Of a stretch of 64,000 nt of DNA, positions 52,168 to 62,839 are shown piece by piece. The stretch lies in NCBI GenBank assembly GCA_026018925.1, contig JAKSZU010000031.1, positions 13,259,148 to 13,323,147 of the forward strand, written 5' to 3'. A program made the translations under genes and the position numbers. Under the pieces are notes generated by a model, which was not told the origin of the DNA, ran no database searches, and was given only the letters and a program-made list of their open reading frames with translations. Origin of the DNA: Tupaia tana. Lineage: Eukaryota > Chordata > Mammalia > Scandentia > Tupaiidae. The first letter of the stretch is position 1. Every line of letters starts with the position of its first letter.

Positions 52168-52315
52168 AGCGGGCCGACGGCGGGTCCAGACCTGGCAGCT
52201 TGCTCGCTCACTTTCCCTCTCTCTCTCTCTCTCTTACTCTGTCCCTCCCTGGTCACATAAAAGAAAAAATAAATACATAAGGATAAATAAAATAATTTTT
52301 TTAAAAAGAAAGATT
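52168..52315 (+). mobile_element. S-type SINE with shortened head
   Basis: GGGCCGACGGCGGGTCCAGACCTGGCAGCTTGC, (TC)n, GGTCACATAAAAGAAAAAATAAATAC. Confidence 0.8.
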
Positions 52316-52376
52316 TTTCTTCATATCCTAAGAACATGAAACATCCCACTCCTCAGTGCTCACAACTAGGCATGCG

Positions 52377-54502
52377 TAGACCCTGGATGGACGCCGTGGG
52401 ACAGCTCCGTCCTCACCTCACACCAGGGCTACGTAGATCCTGGATGGACACCCTGGGACAGCTCCGTCCTCACTCACACCAGGACTGTGTAGACCCTGGA
52501 TGGACGCCCTGGGACAGCTCCGTCCTCACCTCACACCAGGACTGCGTAGACCCTGGATGGACGCCTTGGGACAGCTCCGTCCTCACCTCACACCAGGACT
52601 GCGTAGACCCTGGATGGACGCCCTGGGACAGCTCCGTCCTCACCTCACACCAGGACTGTGTAGACCCTGGATGGACGCCCTGGGACAGCTCCGTCCTCAC
52701 CTCACACCAGGACTGTGTAGACCCTGGATGGACGCCCTGGGACAGCTCCGTCCTCACCTCACACCAGGACTGCGTAGACCCTGGATGGACGCCCTGGGAC
52801 AGCTCCGTCCTCACCTCACACCAGGACTGCGTAGACCCTGGATGGACACCCTGGGACAGCTCCGTCCTCACTCACACCAGGACTGCGTAGACCCTGGATG
52901 GACGCCCTGGGACAGCTCCGTCCTCACCTCACACCAGGACTGTGTAGACCCTGGATGGACGCCCTGGGACAGCTCCGTCCTCACCTCACACCAGGACTGC
53001 GTAGACCCTGGATGGACGCCCTGGGACAGCTCCGTCCTCACCTCACACCAGGACTGCGTAGACCCTGGATGGACACCCTGGGACAGCTCCGTCCTCACTC
53101 ACACCAGGGCTGTGTAGACCCTGGATGGACACCCTGGGACAGCTCCGTCCTCACCTCACACCAGGACTGTGTAGACCCTGGATGGACGCCCTGGGACAGC
53201 TCCGTCCTCACCTCACACCAGGACTGCGTAGACCCTGGATGGACACCCTGGGACAGCTCCGTCCTCACCTCACACCAGGACTGCGTAGACCCTGGATGGA
53301 CACTTGAGGACAGCTCCGTCCTCACCTCACACCAGGACTGCGTAGACCCTGGATGGACGCCCTGGGACAGCTCCATCCTCACTCACACCAGGACTGCGTA
53401 GACCCTGGATGGACGCCCTGGGACAGCTCCGTCCTCACCTCACACCAGGACTGCGTAGACCCTGGATGGACGCCCTGGGACAGCTCCGTCCTCACCTCAC
53501 ACCAGGACTGCGTAGACCCTGGATGGACACCCTGGGACAGCTCCGTCCTCACCTCACACCAGGACTGCGTAGACCCTGGATGGACGCCCTGGGACAGCTC
53601 CATCCTCACCTCACACCAGGACTGCGTAGACCCTGGATGGACGCCCTGGGACAGCTCCGTCCTCACCTCACACCAGGACTGCGTAGACCCTGGATGGACG
53701 CCCTGGGACAGCTCCATCCTCACCTCACACCAGGACTGCGTAGACCCTGGATGGACGCCCTGGGACAGCTCCATCCTCACCTCACACCAGGACTGCGTAG
53801 ACCCTGGATGGACGCCCTGGGACAGCTCCATCCTCACCTCACACCAGGACTGCGTAGACCCTGGATGGACGCCCTGGGACAGCTCCGTCCTCACCTCACA
53901 CCAGGACTGCGTAGACCCTGGATGGACGCCCTGGGACAGCTCCGTCCTCACCTCACACCAGGACTGCGTAGACCCTGGATGGACGCCCTGGGACAGCTCC
54001 GTCCTCACTGACACCAGGACTGCGTAGACCCTGGATGGACGCCCTGGGACAGCTCCGTCCTCACCTCACACCAGGACTGCGTAGACCCTGGATGGACACC
54101 CTGGGACAGCTCCGTCCTCACCTCACACCAGGACTGCGTAGACCCTGGATGGACGCCCTGGGACAGCTCCGTCCTCACCTCACACCAGGACTGTGTAGAC
54201 CCTGGATGGACGCCCTGGGACAGCTCCGTCCTCACCTCACACCAGGACTGCGTAGACCCTGGATGGACGCCCTGGGACAGCTCCGTCCTCACCTCACACC
54301 AGGACTGTGTAGACCCTGGATGGACACCCTGGGACAGCTCCATCCTCACCTCACACCAGGACTGCATAGACCCTGGATGGACGCCCTGGGACAGCTCCGT
54401 CCTCACCTCACACCAGGACTGCGTAGACCCTGGATGGACGCCCTGGGACAGCTCCGTCCTCACCTCACACCAGGACTGTGTAGACCCTGGATGGACACCT
54501 GA
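52377..54502. repeat. 57-bp minisatellite, about 37 copies
   Basis: Unit contains GTAGACCCTGGATGGACGCC, CTGGGACAGCTCCGTCCTCA and CCTCACACCAGGACTGC. A minority of units lack one C (CTCACTCACACC), making them 56 bp and shifting the frame, so the long frames on both strands are not conserved proteins. The array is outside block R. Confidence 0.97.
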
Positions 54503-55406
54503 GGACACCTTGGTCTTTTGTCTCTGTCTCCTAGACCCTCCGTGGACTCCCTGCAGGACAGCGGCCTCCTGTGGGCAGCAGCGCTGGCCTCCTCTGCCTT
54601 CTCCTTCTGTCCCTCTCTGTGTCCCTGGTCCCCCCTCCTGGCATGTACCTTGGGCTCAGCTCTCCCGCTCCCCCTCCTGGCTCCAGGACAGGGGCCGCTG
54701 GGGCGTGGACCTGCCCTCCTGGCCTGTCCCTCCTCTGCTCTGACCTCCGCGCTCACTCCCCCTGCTCAGTCTCCGGAGGCTCTGGGCCTGCCCACCTCGC
54801 TCAGTGCGCTGCTGCCCCCTAACGTCCAAAACTCCCGAAAACCCATCTCGTCCTGGCACAGAGTTGGGGGTCCGCCGCCATTGGCCGGCCCACGGAGTGC
54901 TCTGTGCCCACGCAGGACTTCCACACGCGCCCGGGGACCCTTCACTGCCACGGAGGGGACTGTCTGCCGCTCGGGACACGCGGGACAGAGGACTGCAGCC
55001 TACCGCGTCCTGCTGGGGCTGGACGCCGGCCGACGTTGCAGTGTCAACAAGCCCGTTGTGGGGTGCCTGGCGCGAGCCCAGACCTGGGCGTGGCAGACCT
55101 TGTCTTTGTGGGTGGGCAACAGTTGGGGGGCGACCTGAGGAAGAGCCCTGGGAGCTGTGGGAGCCCACCGGGCCAGGCCAGGGGGAAGCTGCAGGGTTAA
55201 TTTCAGCTGGAGAGTGGTGCCCCGGGGCGGGTTTGCAATTCCAGGAGGCCGGCCCATGGCCCTGGGACTCCTTAACCCTTGCATGTCCTGACCAGCAGGA
55301 AGGCCGGGCTTGCCTCAGCCTCCAGGCCGTCCTCACCGGCTCTGTCCTGTTCTCCCAAGTCAGTTCACCACCAGCTGCAAATACTTCCCGAATCTGGGGG
55401 CCTTTA
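54503..55406. other. Unique GC-rich DNA
   Basis: About 900 bp, CpG-moderate. The first 60 bp (CTAGACCCTCCGTGGACTCC) look like a decayed 57-bp unit. No exon recognised. Confidence 0.5.
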
Positions 55407-55434
55407 ATTAGGGCTTTTCTTATCGCTATACGGT

Positions 55435-55475
<41 letters not shown>

Positions 55476-55643
55476 CCAGACAAAAAGTGGGACAGCCCCC
55501 GCCATGAAACACTGGCCAGACGGAATCACTCCTCAAATTCCGTCTCCCTCCTTCAGAGATTCTGGGTGTCTGGGACTTGAACCATGCAATGTGTGGGATG
55601 CAGCCACTTCAGCCAGCTCGGCACTGGCTGGACGGAATCCTAG
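55407..55643 (-). mobile_element. L-type SINE, old, with GT microsatellite
   Basis: GCTTTTCTTATCGCTATACGGTGCACG, (GT)n at 55439-55474, GGGACTTGAACCATGCAATG, head degraded. Confidence 0.65.
55439..55474. repeat. (GT)n microsatellite
   Basis: Eighteen uninterrupted GT dinucleotides within an L-type SINE. Confidence 0.97.
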
Positions 55644-55644
55644 C

Positions 55645-55968
55645 TTTTTATGGATTGATTGATTCATTCATTCACTGACTTTCTAAGGGCGCCTGTACTC
55701 ACTGGAGGGGGCCGGAGACAGACAACGTGAGACGTCACCCCTGGGGGACGGCCACACCAAGGTCCCTTGGTCTCCAGTCCCCTCTCTGGATGTGGGGCGT
55801 GCACAGGTCCTGGTGTGATCTGCAAGCTGCGGGTGCCAGCACTCGGGCCACGGAGAAGCCCGCCCAGTGGGGTGCGGTGAAGGGAACCCCCTGCAGCTGG
55901 CCCCATGGGGGTTGACAACCTGGACCTGCATGGGTTCAAGCCCTGTGTCCCCAGTGGCTGGCTGGTCA
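55645..55968 (-). mobile_element. L-type SINE, old
   Basis: GGGCGCCTGTACTCACTGGAGG, ACGTCACCCCTGGGGGACGGCC and GGGGCGTGCACAGGTCC follow the L order; the 3' tail is GATT/CATT-rich. Confidence 0.6.
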
Positions 55969-56464
55969 CGTCCTAAAGGCCTCTGCACCCTTCGACATGC
56001 ACACCCTTCCTGGCCGGATGAGTCTTCTGCGTGACAGCGTGCCTGGAGCGTCCACACGAAGGGACTCCGGCCCAGAGGCAGGGACACAGAGGTGGGGAAG
56101 GACAGGCCGGCAGGTGGGAAGGCATGTATGGGGCAGAAGCTGCCGCGGGTCCGGCTTGTGGTCGTGGAACGAGTGCCTTTGCGGGGCTCTGTGGCCGGCG
56201 GGCTCTGGAAACAGCCTGACAGGCGGCCTCGAAGCACCTGCAGATCACGGGGCGTCTGGTCTTAGGGATCTGGTCTTTCTGTCTGTTAAGCACCTGAAAA
56301 GCTGGATTTTACAGCTGGGGCGAATCCTGCCAGGCTGTTTATTTCCCGGGCTCTACTGCCACCTACCGGCCACGGAAACGACCCCTCATGGCACCCGGGA
56401 CGGCCGGAAATTACTCTCTCCTACCTCTGCAGTCTAGGTCCAGGGGAGGCAGGCCAGCTCCCTG
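55969..56464. other. Unique DNA
   Basis: About 500 bp; no recognised exon or mobile element. Confidence 0.5.
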
Positions 56465-56465
56465 C

Positions 56466-57540
56466 AGTGGCCCAGGGGCTCCTTCCTCCTCTCCCAGCTC
56501 CCAGGGGCTCCTTCCTCCTCTCCCAGCTCCCAGGGCCCCAGGGGAGGCTCCTTCCTCCTCTCCCAGCTCCCGGGGGAGGCTCCTTCCTCCTCTCCCAGCT
56601 CCCGGGGGAGGCTCCTTCCTCCTCTCCCAGCTCCCGGGGGAGGTTCCTTCCTCCTCTCCCAGCTCCCGGGGGAGGCTCCTTCCTCCTCTCCCAGCTCCCG
56701 GGGGAGGCTCCTTCCTCCTCTCCCAGCTCCCGGGGCCCCAGGGGAGGCTCCTTCCTCCTCTCCCAGCTCCCGGGGGAGGCCCCTTCCTCCTCTCCCAGCT
56801 CCCGGGGGAGGCCCCTTCCTCCTCTCCCAGCTCCCGGGGGAGGCCCCTTCCTCCTCTTCCAGCTCCCGGGGGAGGCTCCTTCCTCCTCTCCCAGCTCCCG
56901 GGGGAGGCTCCTCCCTCCTCTCCAAGCTCCCGGGGGAGGCTCCTTCCTCCTCTCCCAGGTCCCAGGAGGAGGCTCCTTCCTCCTCTCCCAGTTCCTGGGT
57001 TCCAGGGGAGGCTCCTTCCTCCTCTCCCAGCTCCCAGGGGAGGCTCCTTCCTCCTCTCCCAGCTCCCGGGGGAGGCTCCTTCCTCCTCTCCCAGCTCCCG
57101 GGGCCCAGGGGAGGCTCCTTCCTCCTCTCCCAGCTCCCGGGGGAGGCCCCTTCCTCCTCTCCCAGCTCCCGGGGGAGGCCCCTTCCTCCTCTCCCAGCTC
57201 CCGGGGGAGGCTCCTTCCTCCTCTCCCAGCTCCCGGGGGAGGCTCCTTCCTCCTCTCCCAGCTCCCAGGGCCCCAGGGGAGGCTCCTTCCTCCTCTCCCA
57301 GCTCCCGGGGGAGGCTCCTTCCTCCTCTCCCAGCTCCCGGGGGAGGCTCCTTCGTCCTCTCCCAGCTCCCAGGGGAGGCTCCTTCCTCCTCTCCCAGGGC
57401 CCCAGGGGAGGCTCCTTCCTCCTCTCCCAGCTCCCAGGACCCAGGGGAGGCTCCTTCCTCCTCTCCCAGCTCCCGGGGGAGGCTCCTTCCTCCTCTCCCA
57501 GCTCCCAGGGGAGGCTCTTTCTCCCTCTCCCAGCTCCCGG
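56466..57540. repeat. 32-bp minisatellite, inverted copy, about 33 units
   Basis: Unit on the plus strand contains GGAGGCTCCTTCCTCCTCTC and CCAGCTCCCGGG, the reverse complement of the unit at 29786-30770 and 47512-48915. Variants with GGCCCCAGG spacers occur as in the direct arrays. Confidence 0.97.
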
Positions 57541-58455
57541 GAACTCCAGGCGTCCCTTGGCTGTGGCCCTGTCACTCTGTCACTCCAGTCTCCAACTTCA
57601 TGTGGCTCCTCCTGTGTCTGTGTCTCCCATGGGGACCCCGGCCGTAGTGTTTAGGGCCCCGGATGCCCATGCCGGACTTGCCCTCAGTGCATGTGCAAAG
57701 ACTGTGTACCCAGATGAGGTCACGCTGACGACATCGCAGGCTTGGAATTCACCCCCATGTTCGGGGCAGGCCGGAGCCCTCCATAACGGCTGTGGCCTTG
57801 GCAGTAACACCCCCGGGTCCAGCCTCCAGAGGATGCCGCCAGCCTCGGTGTCCTGACCCCACGTGCCCCTACTGCAGAAGGAGGCCCTTCCTGGGTGCCC
57901 GGGTGCCCCTGGGCACCCCTGGGCGCCAGGCGAGGGCTGTGCAGACAGCTCTGAGCTGCAGGCCCCGGCGGCCACCGCGCTGGTTTCTGAGACGTTGCTC
58001 AGTTTGAGAACTTTCGGGCGCTAGAGGGCAGTAGCTCCCCCGGAATGCAGCCAGGCTGGCTGGGCTCCCAGACTGAGGAGCCTCAGGGAGGCCTGGAGAG
58101 CTGCAAAGGCACCTGCTGTCTATGCACGCGGGGCGGGACGGGCAGGACTCCGGAGCCACTGCCAACCCGTGCACGCCTGGTGTCACGTAGGGCTGGAACC
58201 CGGGCGCCAGGGTCACCCCCTCCATCCCAGGCAGGCAAGGAGCTGAGCGTGCAGTTCCCTATGTGGGCTCCTCTGGGGTGTCCCCCTCTCCCTGGGATGA
58301 AGGCCCCGTGGTGGTCTCTCATCCAGACTGGGGAAGACAGCCTCCCAGGGGCGGAGAGGGTGACACCCAGGAAGCCCCACCGGGAAGGCTGATCCCGGCC
58401 TGGGCTGTCTCTCCCACTGCGTCCTAGAGCAAGATCTCCTTACTCAGAACCAGAA
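57541..58455. other. Unique GC-rich DNA
   Basis: About 900 bp without SINEs. Short open frames on both strands, none with recognisable homology or clear exon boundaries. Confidence 0.5.
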
Positions 58456-58456
58456 A

Positions 58457-58716
58457 CAGGGGACCAGCAGTTAGCGTAATGGCTATGTTGCTGGACTCCC
58501 ACGTAGTCGACCACGGTTCGCGTCCCGGACCCGGTGGCTTAAACTCACGCCGGGAGCGTGAGCGTGCGTGCCCAAGATCCCGAGAGGAGAATGGAGGAGA
58601 AGGGATTGCGGCGTGGCCATCCCCCCTGGGGGGTGATTTCTCGCTTTCTGTCTCTCTGTCTCTCTCTGTCTGTCTGGCGAGCGCACGCACCCTATAGCAA
58701 AAAAAAAAAAAAAATC
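58457..58716 (+). mobile_element. Young L-type SINE
   Basis: GGGGACCAGCAGTTAGCGTAATGG, CpG-preserving core, CCCTATAGC plus A14. Short target duplication CCAGAAAC on both sides (58449-58456 and just after the A run). Confidence 0.95.
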
Positions 58717-58859
58717 CAGAAACTGAGGACGCGTGGTTCAGAGTTCCTGGCTCACCCAGCAGGGCTGACCCTAGGGGGATGGGGCTGTAGGTACACGGAG
58801 GGCTTGGGGGTTTTGCTGTCTTTCTGGGTGGCTGCAGAACAGGTAGGGCAACTGCTCTA

Positions 58860-58860
<1 letters not shown>

Positions 58861-58921
<61 letters not shown>
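58861..58921 (+). repeat. Uninterrupted poly-A of 61
   Basis: 61 consecutive A after CAACTGCTCTAC. No SINE body directly precedes it; 58717-58860 is unique sequence. Confidence 0.95.
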
Positions 58922-58923
<2 letters not shown>

Positions 58924-59027
58924 AACTTGTAGAAGCCGGTAACCCTTTATCGCCCGGTTATCTCCACCCTGAAGTGGAAACCCCCTCCTTACCCACATGG
59001 ACGTATTCCGTGAAAAATTAAAACATT

Positions 59028-59176
59028 TAAAAAGAATGTTCTTTCTCAGTAGTAGTATTTTTAAATTACCATCGGGCACCAAGCACAGAGAAAACAAGCT
59101 TCTAGGTCTGGACCCAAACTGGGGTCGGCCATGTTGGAGCCCCGTGCCCCAACCACCATGGACCTGCTGGCTCTCA
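59028..59176 (-). mobile_element. S-type SINE, old
   Basis: AACAAGCTTCTAGGTCTGG, GGGTCGGCCATGTTGGAGCC, head ending ACCACCATGGACCTGCTGGC. Confidence 0.7.
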
Positions 59177-59187
59177 AAACTGTTTCT

Positions 59188-59341
59188 TTTTCATTATTAA
59201 TTAATTAATTATTGTTATTATTATTTTGCTCACCAGAGAGAGAGGGGGAAGTGACAAAGTGAGCTACCACGTCTGGGAGTCAAACCACAATCAGCCATGT
59301 GGGAGTCCAGCGCCTTAACCACTACACCACTAGCTGGCCTT
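59188..59341 (-). mobile_element. S-type SINE
   Basis: TTAATTAATTATTGTTATTATT tail, GGGAGTCAAACCACAATCAGCC, head ending CTACACCACTAGCTGGCC. Confidence 0.87.
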
Positions 59342-59370
59342 GAAAAACTTTTAAAAAAATTTTTTATTTA

Positions 59371-59640
59371 TTGGGGAACCAGCAGTTAGCATAATGGCTA
59401 TGTCGCAGGACTCCCACGTAGTCAACCGCGGTTCGCGTCCCGGACCCGGTGGCTTAAAACTCACGCCAGGCACATGTGCGTGCGTGCCCAAGATCCCGAG
59501 AGGAGAATGGAGGAGAAGGGATTGCGGCGTGGCCAACCCCCGTGGGGGGTCATTTCTCGCTTTCTGTCTCTCTGTCTCTCTCTGTCTGTCTGGCGAGTGC
59601 ATGTCCCCTATAGCAAAAACCTCTCAAATAAATAAATAAT
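59371..59640 (+). mobile_element. L-type SINE
   Basis: GGGGAACCAGCAGTTAGCATAATGG head, intact core, CCCTATAGCAAAAACCTCTC tail, joined to the next element tail-to-tail. Confidence 0.94.
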
Positions 59641-59785
59641 TTTTTGAGAGGTTTTTCCCATAGGGCGCGTGCACTCACCAGACAGACAGAGAGAGACAGA
59701 GAGACAGAAAGCGAGAAATGACCCCCCAGGGGGGTTGGCCACGCCGCAATCCCTTCTCCTCCATTCTCCTCTCGGGATCTTGGAA
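59641..59785 (-). mobile_element. L-type SINE, head-truncated
   Basis: GAGAGGTTTTTCCCATAGGGCGCG to CTCTCGGGATCTTGG, then stops. With 59371-59640 it makes an inverted repeat with arms of about 145 bp. Confidence 0.92.
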
Positions 59786-59861
59786 GCTTAGAAACCCCAA
59801 GGTCTCTTTCAGCTCTGTGAGTCTGTAATAATAAAGATTCAAATAAAAAAAGATTTAAAAA

Positions 59862-60115
59862 ATGGCTCAGCCATTGTGGCTAGACTCCCACATGGCTGAC
59901 CACGGTCGGACCTGGGGCCTTGAAACTCAGGCCAGACGCGTGTGCGTGCGTGCCCACGATCCTAGGAGGAGGATGGAGGAGGAGGAATTGTGGTGTGGCC
60001 ACTGCCAAGGAGTGATTTCTCACTTTTCCCCTCACTGTCTTTGTCTCTCTCTGTCTCTCCCTCTCTTTCTCTCTCCAGTGAGCACATGCACTCTAAGGGA
60101 AAAACCTCTAAAAAA
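59862..60115 (+). mobile_element. L-type SINE, diverged
   Basis: GGCTCAGCCATTGTGGCTAG head, GCGTGTGCGTGCGTGCCCACGATCC core, CTAAGGGAAAAACCTC tail. Confidence 0.85.
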
Positions 60116-60523
60116 AAAATTAATTTACTAATAAAAAAAAGGTATCAGAGAACCAGGGAGCTTCTGCAGCCTTGCTCGGGATGTACCTCTGGTTAGTAAT
60201 CAGGCTGTTTAGTAGGTCCCTGCTTGGCTCCTTGGTGAACCTTGGTGGTCAGCACGAGGGCTTGCAGGAGCTCCTTGGTCTTGTAAAACAGCCTGGGGCC
60301 AGGCTGGGGAGGACCCAGTGTGTGGGCTACGACACAGCCTCAACAGGCGGCTTTGGATGCTGGAAAATCCATTCTCAGCCAGCAGATGAAGCTGAGGTCC
60401 TGATGGCAAGAGCAGGGGACTCGTATCCTGCATCAGCCTCAGGACACAGGGGTGGCTGGGCTCTCACATCGACTTCCAGTAGTTCTTGGCTCTGGGGCTG
60501 TAATTTTAATCACTTCTATAAAT
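60116..60523. other. Unique DNA
   Basis: About 400 bp without recognised features. Confidence 0.5.
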
Positions 60524-60753
60524 TGACAGTTTATTTTTAGAGGTTTTTGCCATAGGGTGTGAGAGACACAGAGATTGTGAGAGGGAAAGTGAGAAATCAC
60601 GCTCCATCTCTTCTCTGTCCTCCTCCTAGGATCTTGGGTGCACACACGCACATGCATCTGGTATGAGTTTCAATCTTCCAGATCTGGGACTTGAACCGTG
60701 ATCAGCCTTGTCAGAGTCCAGTGTCGTAACCACTGTGCCATCTGCTGACCCCT
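60524..60753 (-). mobile_element. L-type SINE
   Basis: TTAGAGGTTTTTGCCATAGGG, GGGACTTGAACCGTGATCAGCC, head ending TGTGCCATCTGCTGACCCC; middle shortened. Confidence 0.85.
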
Positions 60754-60817
60754 ATAAATTAACAGTGAAATGTATTCCAAAAGGACTCCCTGGTCTTTTG
60801 GAAGAAACATTTATAGA

Positions 60818-61077
60818 GTTTATTAGTATTATTTTAAGTGTTGCTGAGGGTGCCTGTTTACCCGACAGACACAGAGACAGAGACAGAGAGGGAAGTGAGA
60901 AATCTCCCCCAGGCGGGAGGGTCGTGCCACAATCCCTTCCCCCATTCTCCTCCTGGGACTTTGGGCATGCATGCACACGCCCAGTGTAGTTTTCAAGCCA
61001 CTGGGTCTGGGACTCGAACTGTGAAGTTGGCCTTGTGGGATTTGGTGCCTTCACCTCTGGGCCCCTGCTGGCCCCGG
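60818..61077 (-). mobile_element. L-type SINE, diverged
   Basis: GTTGCTGAGGGTGCCTGTTTACC, GGCATGCATGCACACGCCC, head ending GGGCCCCTGCTGGCCCC. Confidence 0.83.
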
Positions 61078-61080
61078 GTG

Positions 61081-61135
61081 TAGACATTGTGACATTTCAA
61101 TTTTCTTTCCTTTCGGATATACCCAGAAATGGATT

Positions 61136-61136
<1 letters not shown>
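61081..61136 (+). mobile_element. Possible L1 3' UTR remnant
   Basis: CCTTTCGGATATACCCAGAAATGG resembles the widespread L1 motif GGATATATACCCAGTAGTGG. Short fragment. Confidence 0.45.

Positions 61137-61138
<2 letters not shown>

Positions 61139-61175
<37 letters not shown>
61139..61175. repeat. (GT)n microsatellite
   Basis: About 18 GT repeats. Confidence 0.97.
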
Positions 61176-61177
<2 letters not shown>

Positions 61178-61229
61178 CAAACATCCACTGTACCCCACAA
61201 ATGCATGCAGTTAGTGTTCTTTTTTTTTC

Positions 61230-61500
61230 CCCTAATTTTTTTTGGAGAGGTTTTCACTATAGGGTGTGTGCACTTGCCAGAAAGACAGAGAGAGACAGAG
61301 AGACAGAAAGTGAGAAATCACCCCCCAGGGGGGATGGCCACGCAGCAATCCCTTCTCCTCCATTCTCCTCTTGGGATCTTGGGCACGCACGCACGCACAT
61401 GTGCCTGGCGTGAGTCTAAGCCACCGGGTCCGGGACTTGAACCGCGGTCGACTACATGGGAGTCCAGCGATGTAGCCATTACGCTAACTGCTGGTCCCAG
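61230..61500 (-). mobile_element. L-type SINE
   Basis: GGAGAGGTTTTCACTATAGGGTG, intact core, GACTTGAACCGCGGTCGACTACATG, head ending ACGCTAACTGCTGGTCCC. A flanking ATGCAGTTAG word (61203 and 61501) suggests its target duplication. Confidence 0.93.
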
Positions 61501-61724
61501 ATGCAGTTAGCGTTTGTGAATGAAGAATGAAAGAAAATAGGTCTGGTCACTGTGGCGTGAGGGGAGGGCAGGGCTGCCTGACACTTGGGGTTGGGATTCT
61601 GGGTCGACCCCAATATACCACATGTGTCCACGGCCCTCTCTGGTGTAGACCGGGGTTGGTCACCCTCAGGGAAGACTGTTCCGAGTCGTTCTCTCTCAAT
61701 AAATAGATAAAGTAAAGTCCGAGG

Positions 61725-61935
61725 AGCGTCAGCCAATGGCGTGCTGTGTGAGGCAGCTGGGTCGCACACGCTGACTCTGCAGTTCGAGTCCCGGGCCGGA
61801 GGCTTGAATAACTTCAGGTGCGTCTAGAATCCCGAGGGAAGAACGGAGGAGAAGGGATTGCGGCGTGGTCGTCCCCGGGGGGCCATTTCTCACTTTCTCT
61901 CTGGTGAGTGCACATGCCCTGGAGAAAATTAAAAA
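61725..61935 (+). mobile_element. L-type SINE, shortened
   Basis: AGCGTCAGCCAATGGCGTGC head, GCAGTTCGAGTCCC, core shortened around GGTGCGTCTAGAATCCCG, GCCCTGGAGAAAATT tail. Confidence 0.8.
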
Positions 61936-61975
61936 TCACAAACAAAAATTAAAAAACAAAACAAAAAGCGAAAGA

Positions 61976-62150
61976 GGGGCCAGCAGGGGGCGTGGTGGTG
62001 AGGGCGCTGGACTCCCACAGTGCGGGCCGCGGTTCAAGCCCTGGACCTGGAGGCTTGCTTTCTCACTTTCTGTTTCTCTCTCAGTCTGGCGAGTGCACGT
62101 GCTCTATGGCAAACTGAAGGAAAGTAATACTAATAAAAAATAAAACTAAA
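61976..62150 (+). mobile_element. Mosaic SINE: S-type head and L-type end
   Basis: GGGGCCAGCAGGGGGCGTGGTGG and GGAGGCTTGCTTTCTCAC are S-type; CAGTCTGGCGAGTGCACGTGCTCTATGGC is the L-type 3' end. Confidence 0.85.
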
Positions 62151-62264
62151 AGACATCATTCTAAATACTTGTTTAAAATAAGTGACATGAAATAATTGGA
62201 AGGAAGAGCAAAGTGGAAGGCCAGCAGTCATTGCCATGGGGTGAGAAGGCACCACCTGCAAAAT

Positions 62265-62660
62265 GTAAGACGCGGACACTGTCACGGGTCACGCGGCAGG
62301 CAAGGGTCGGGGACCGTAGTGACAGCAGCTGTCAGGGCCCGATGACACGTCCCCACGGGTCATCCTCGGCCGCCGCCTTCTCGTCACGCGTCACGCGTCA
62401 CGCGCCCGAGGCCCGCTCCTGGGTGCCGGGATCCCCGGACGGTGAGTCAGCACCGCGGGCTGTGGGCTGTGGGCTGCCCCGCCGAGCCACGCACACCGTC
62501 GGGGCTGGGCCCAGCCGAGGAAGCAGCCCCCAGGCCCACACGCACACATGTGCAGCCGACTTCCTGCAGCTGCCTCTGCGTGGCAAGGCCGGCCTCCCCG
62601 CTCCAGCCACAGACACTGAGGACGTGGGACGCGGGGCGTGGGTGTGCACACCCACTGGGA
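62265..62660 (+). promoter_or_regulatory. CpG-rich segment with repeated CGTCA, candidate regulatory element
   Basis: CpG-dense SINE-free DNA. GTCACGCGTCACGCGTCACG at 62384-62403 gives three CGTCA half sites of the CRE/ATF type in phase. A plus-strand donor-like GGACG|GTGAGTC occurs at 62441/62442. No downstream coding exon is recognised before the window ends. Confidence 0.3.
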
Positions 62661-62666
62661 TAGGCA

Positions 62667-62839
62667 AAGAGCTATTTTATTTAACTTTATTTATTTTTCA
62701 TTTTGAGCAGAGAGGGACAGAGTGAGAGAGAAAGAGAAAGAGGGAAAGTGAGAAAGCAAGCCGACAGGTCCAGGACTCGAACCACGGTTGGCCACGTGGG
62801 AGTCCAGCGCCCTTAACCGCCACGCCACCTGCCGGCCCC
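62667..62839 (-). mobile_element. S-type SINE
   Basis: TTTTATTTAACTTTATTTATT, GACAGGTCCAGGACTCGAACC, head ending CACGCCACCTGCCGGCCCC. Confidence 0.93.

Noticed and set aside
52336..54508. Series of 150-220 codon frames on both strands
   Set aside because: Products of the 57-bp repeat; 56-bp variant units break the frame, so there is no constraint for coding.
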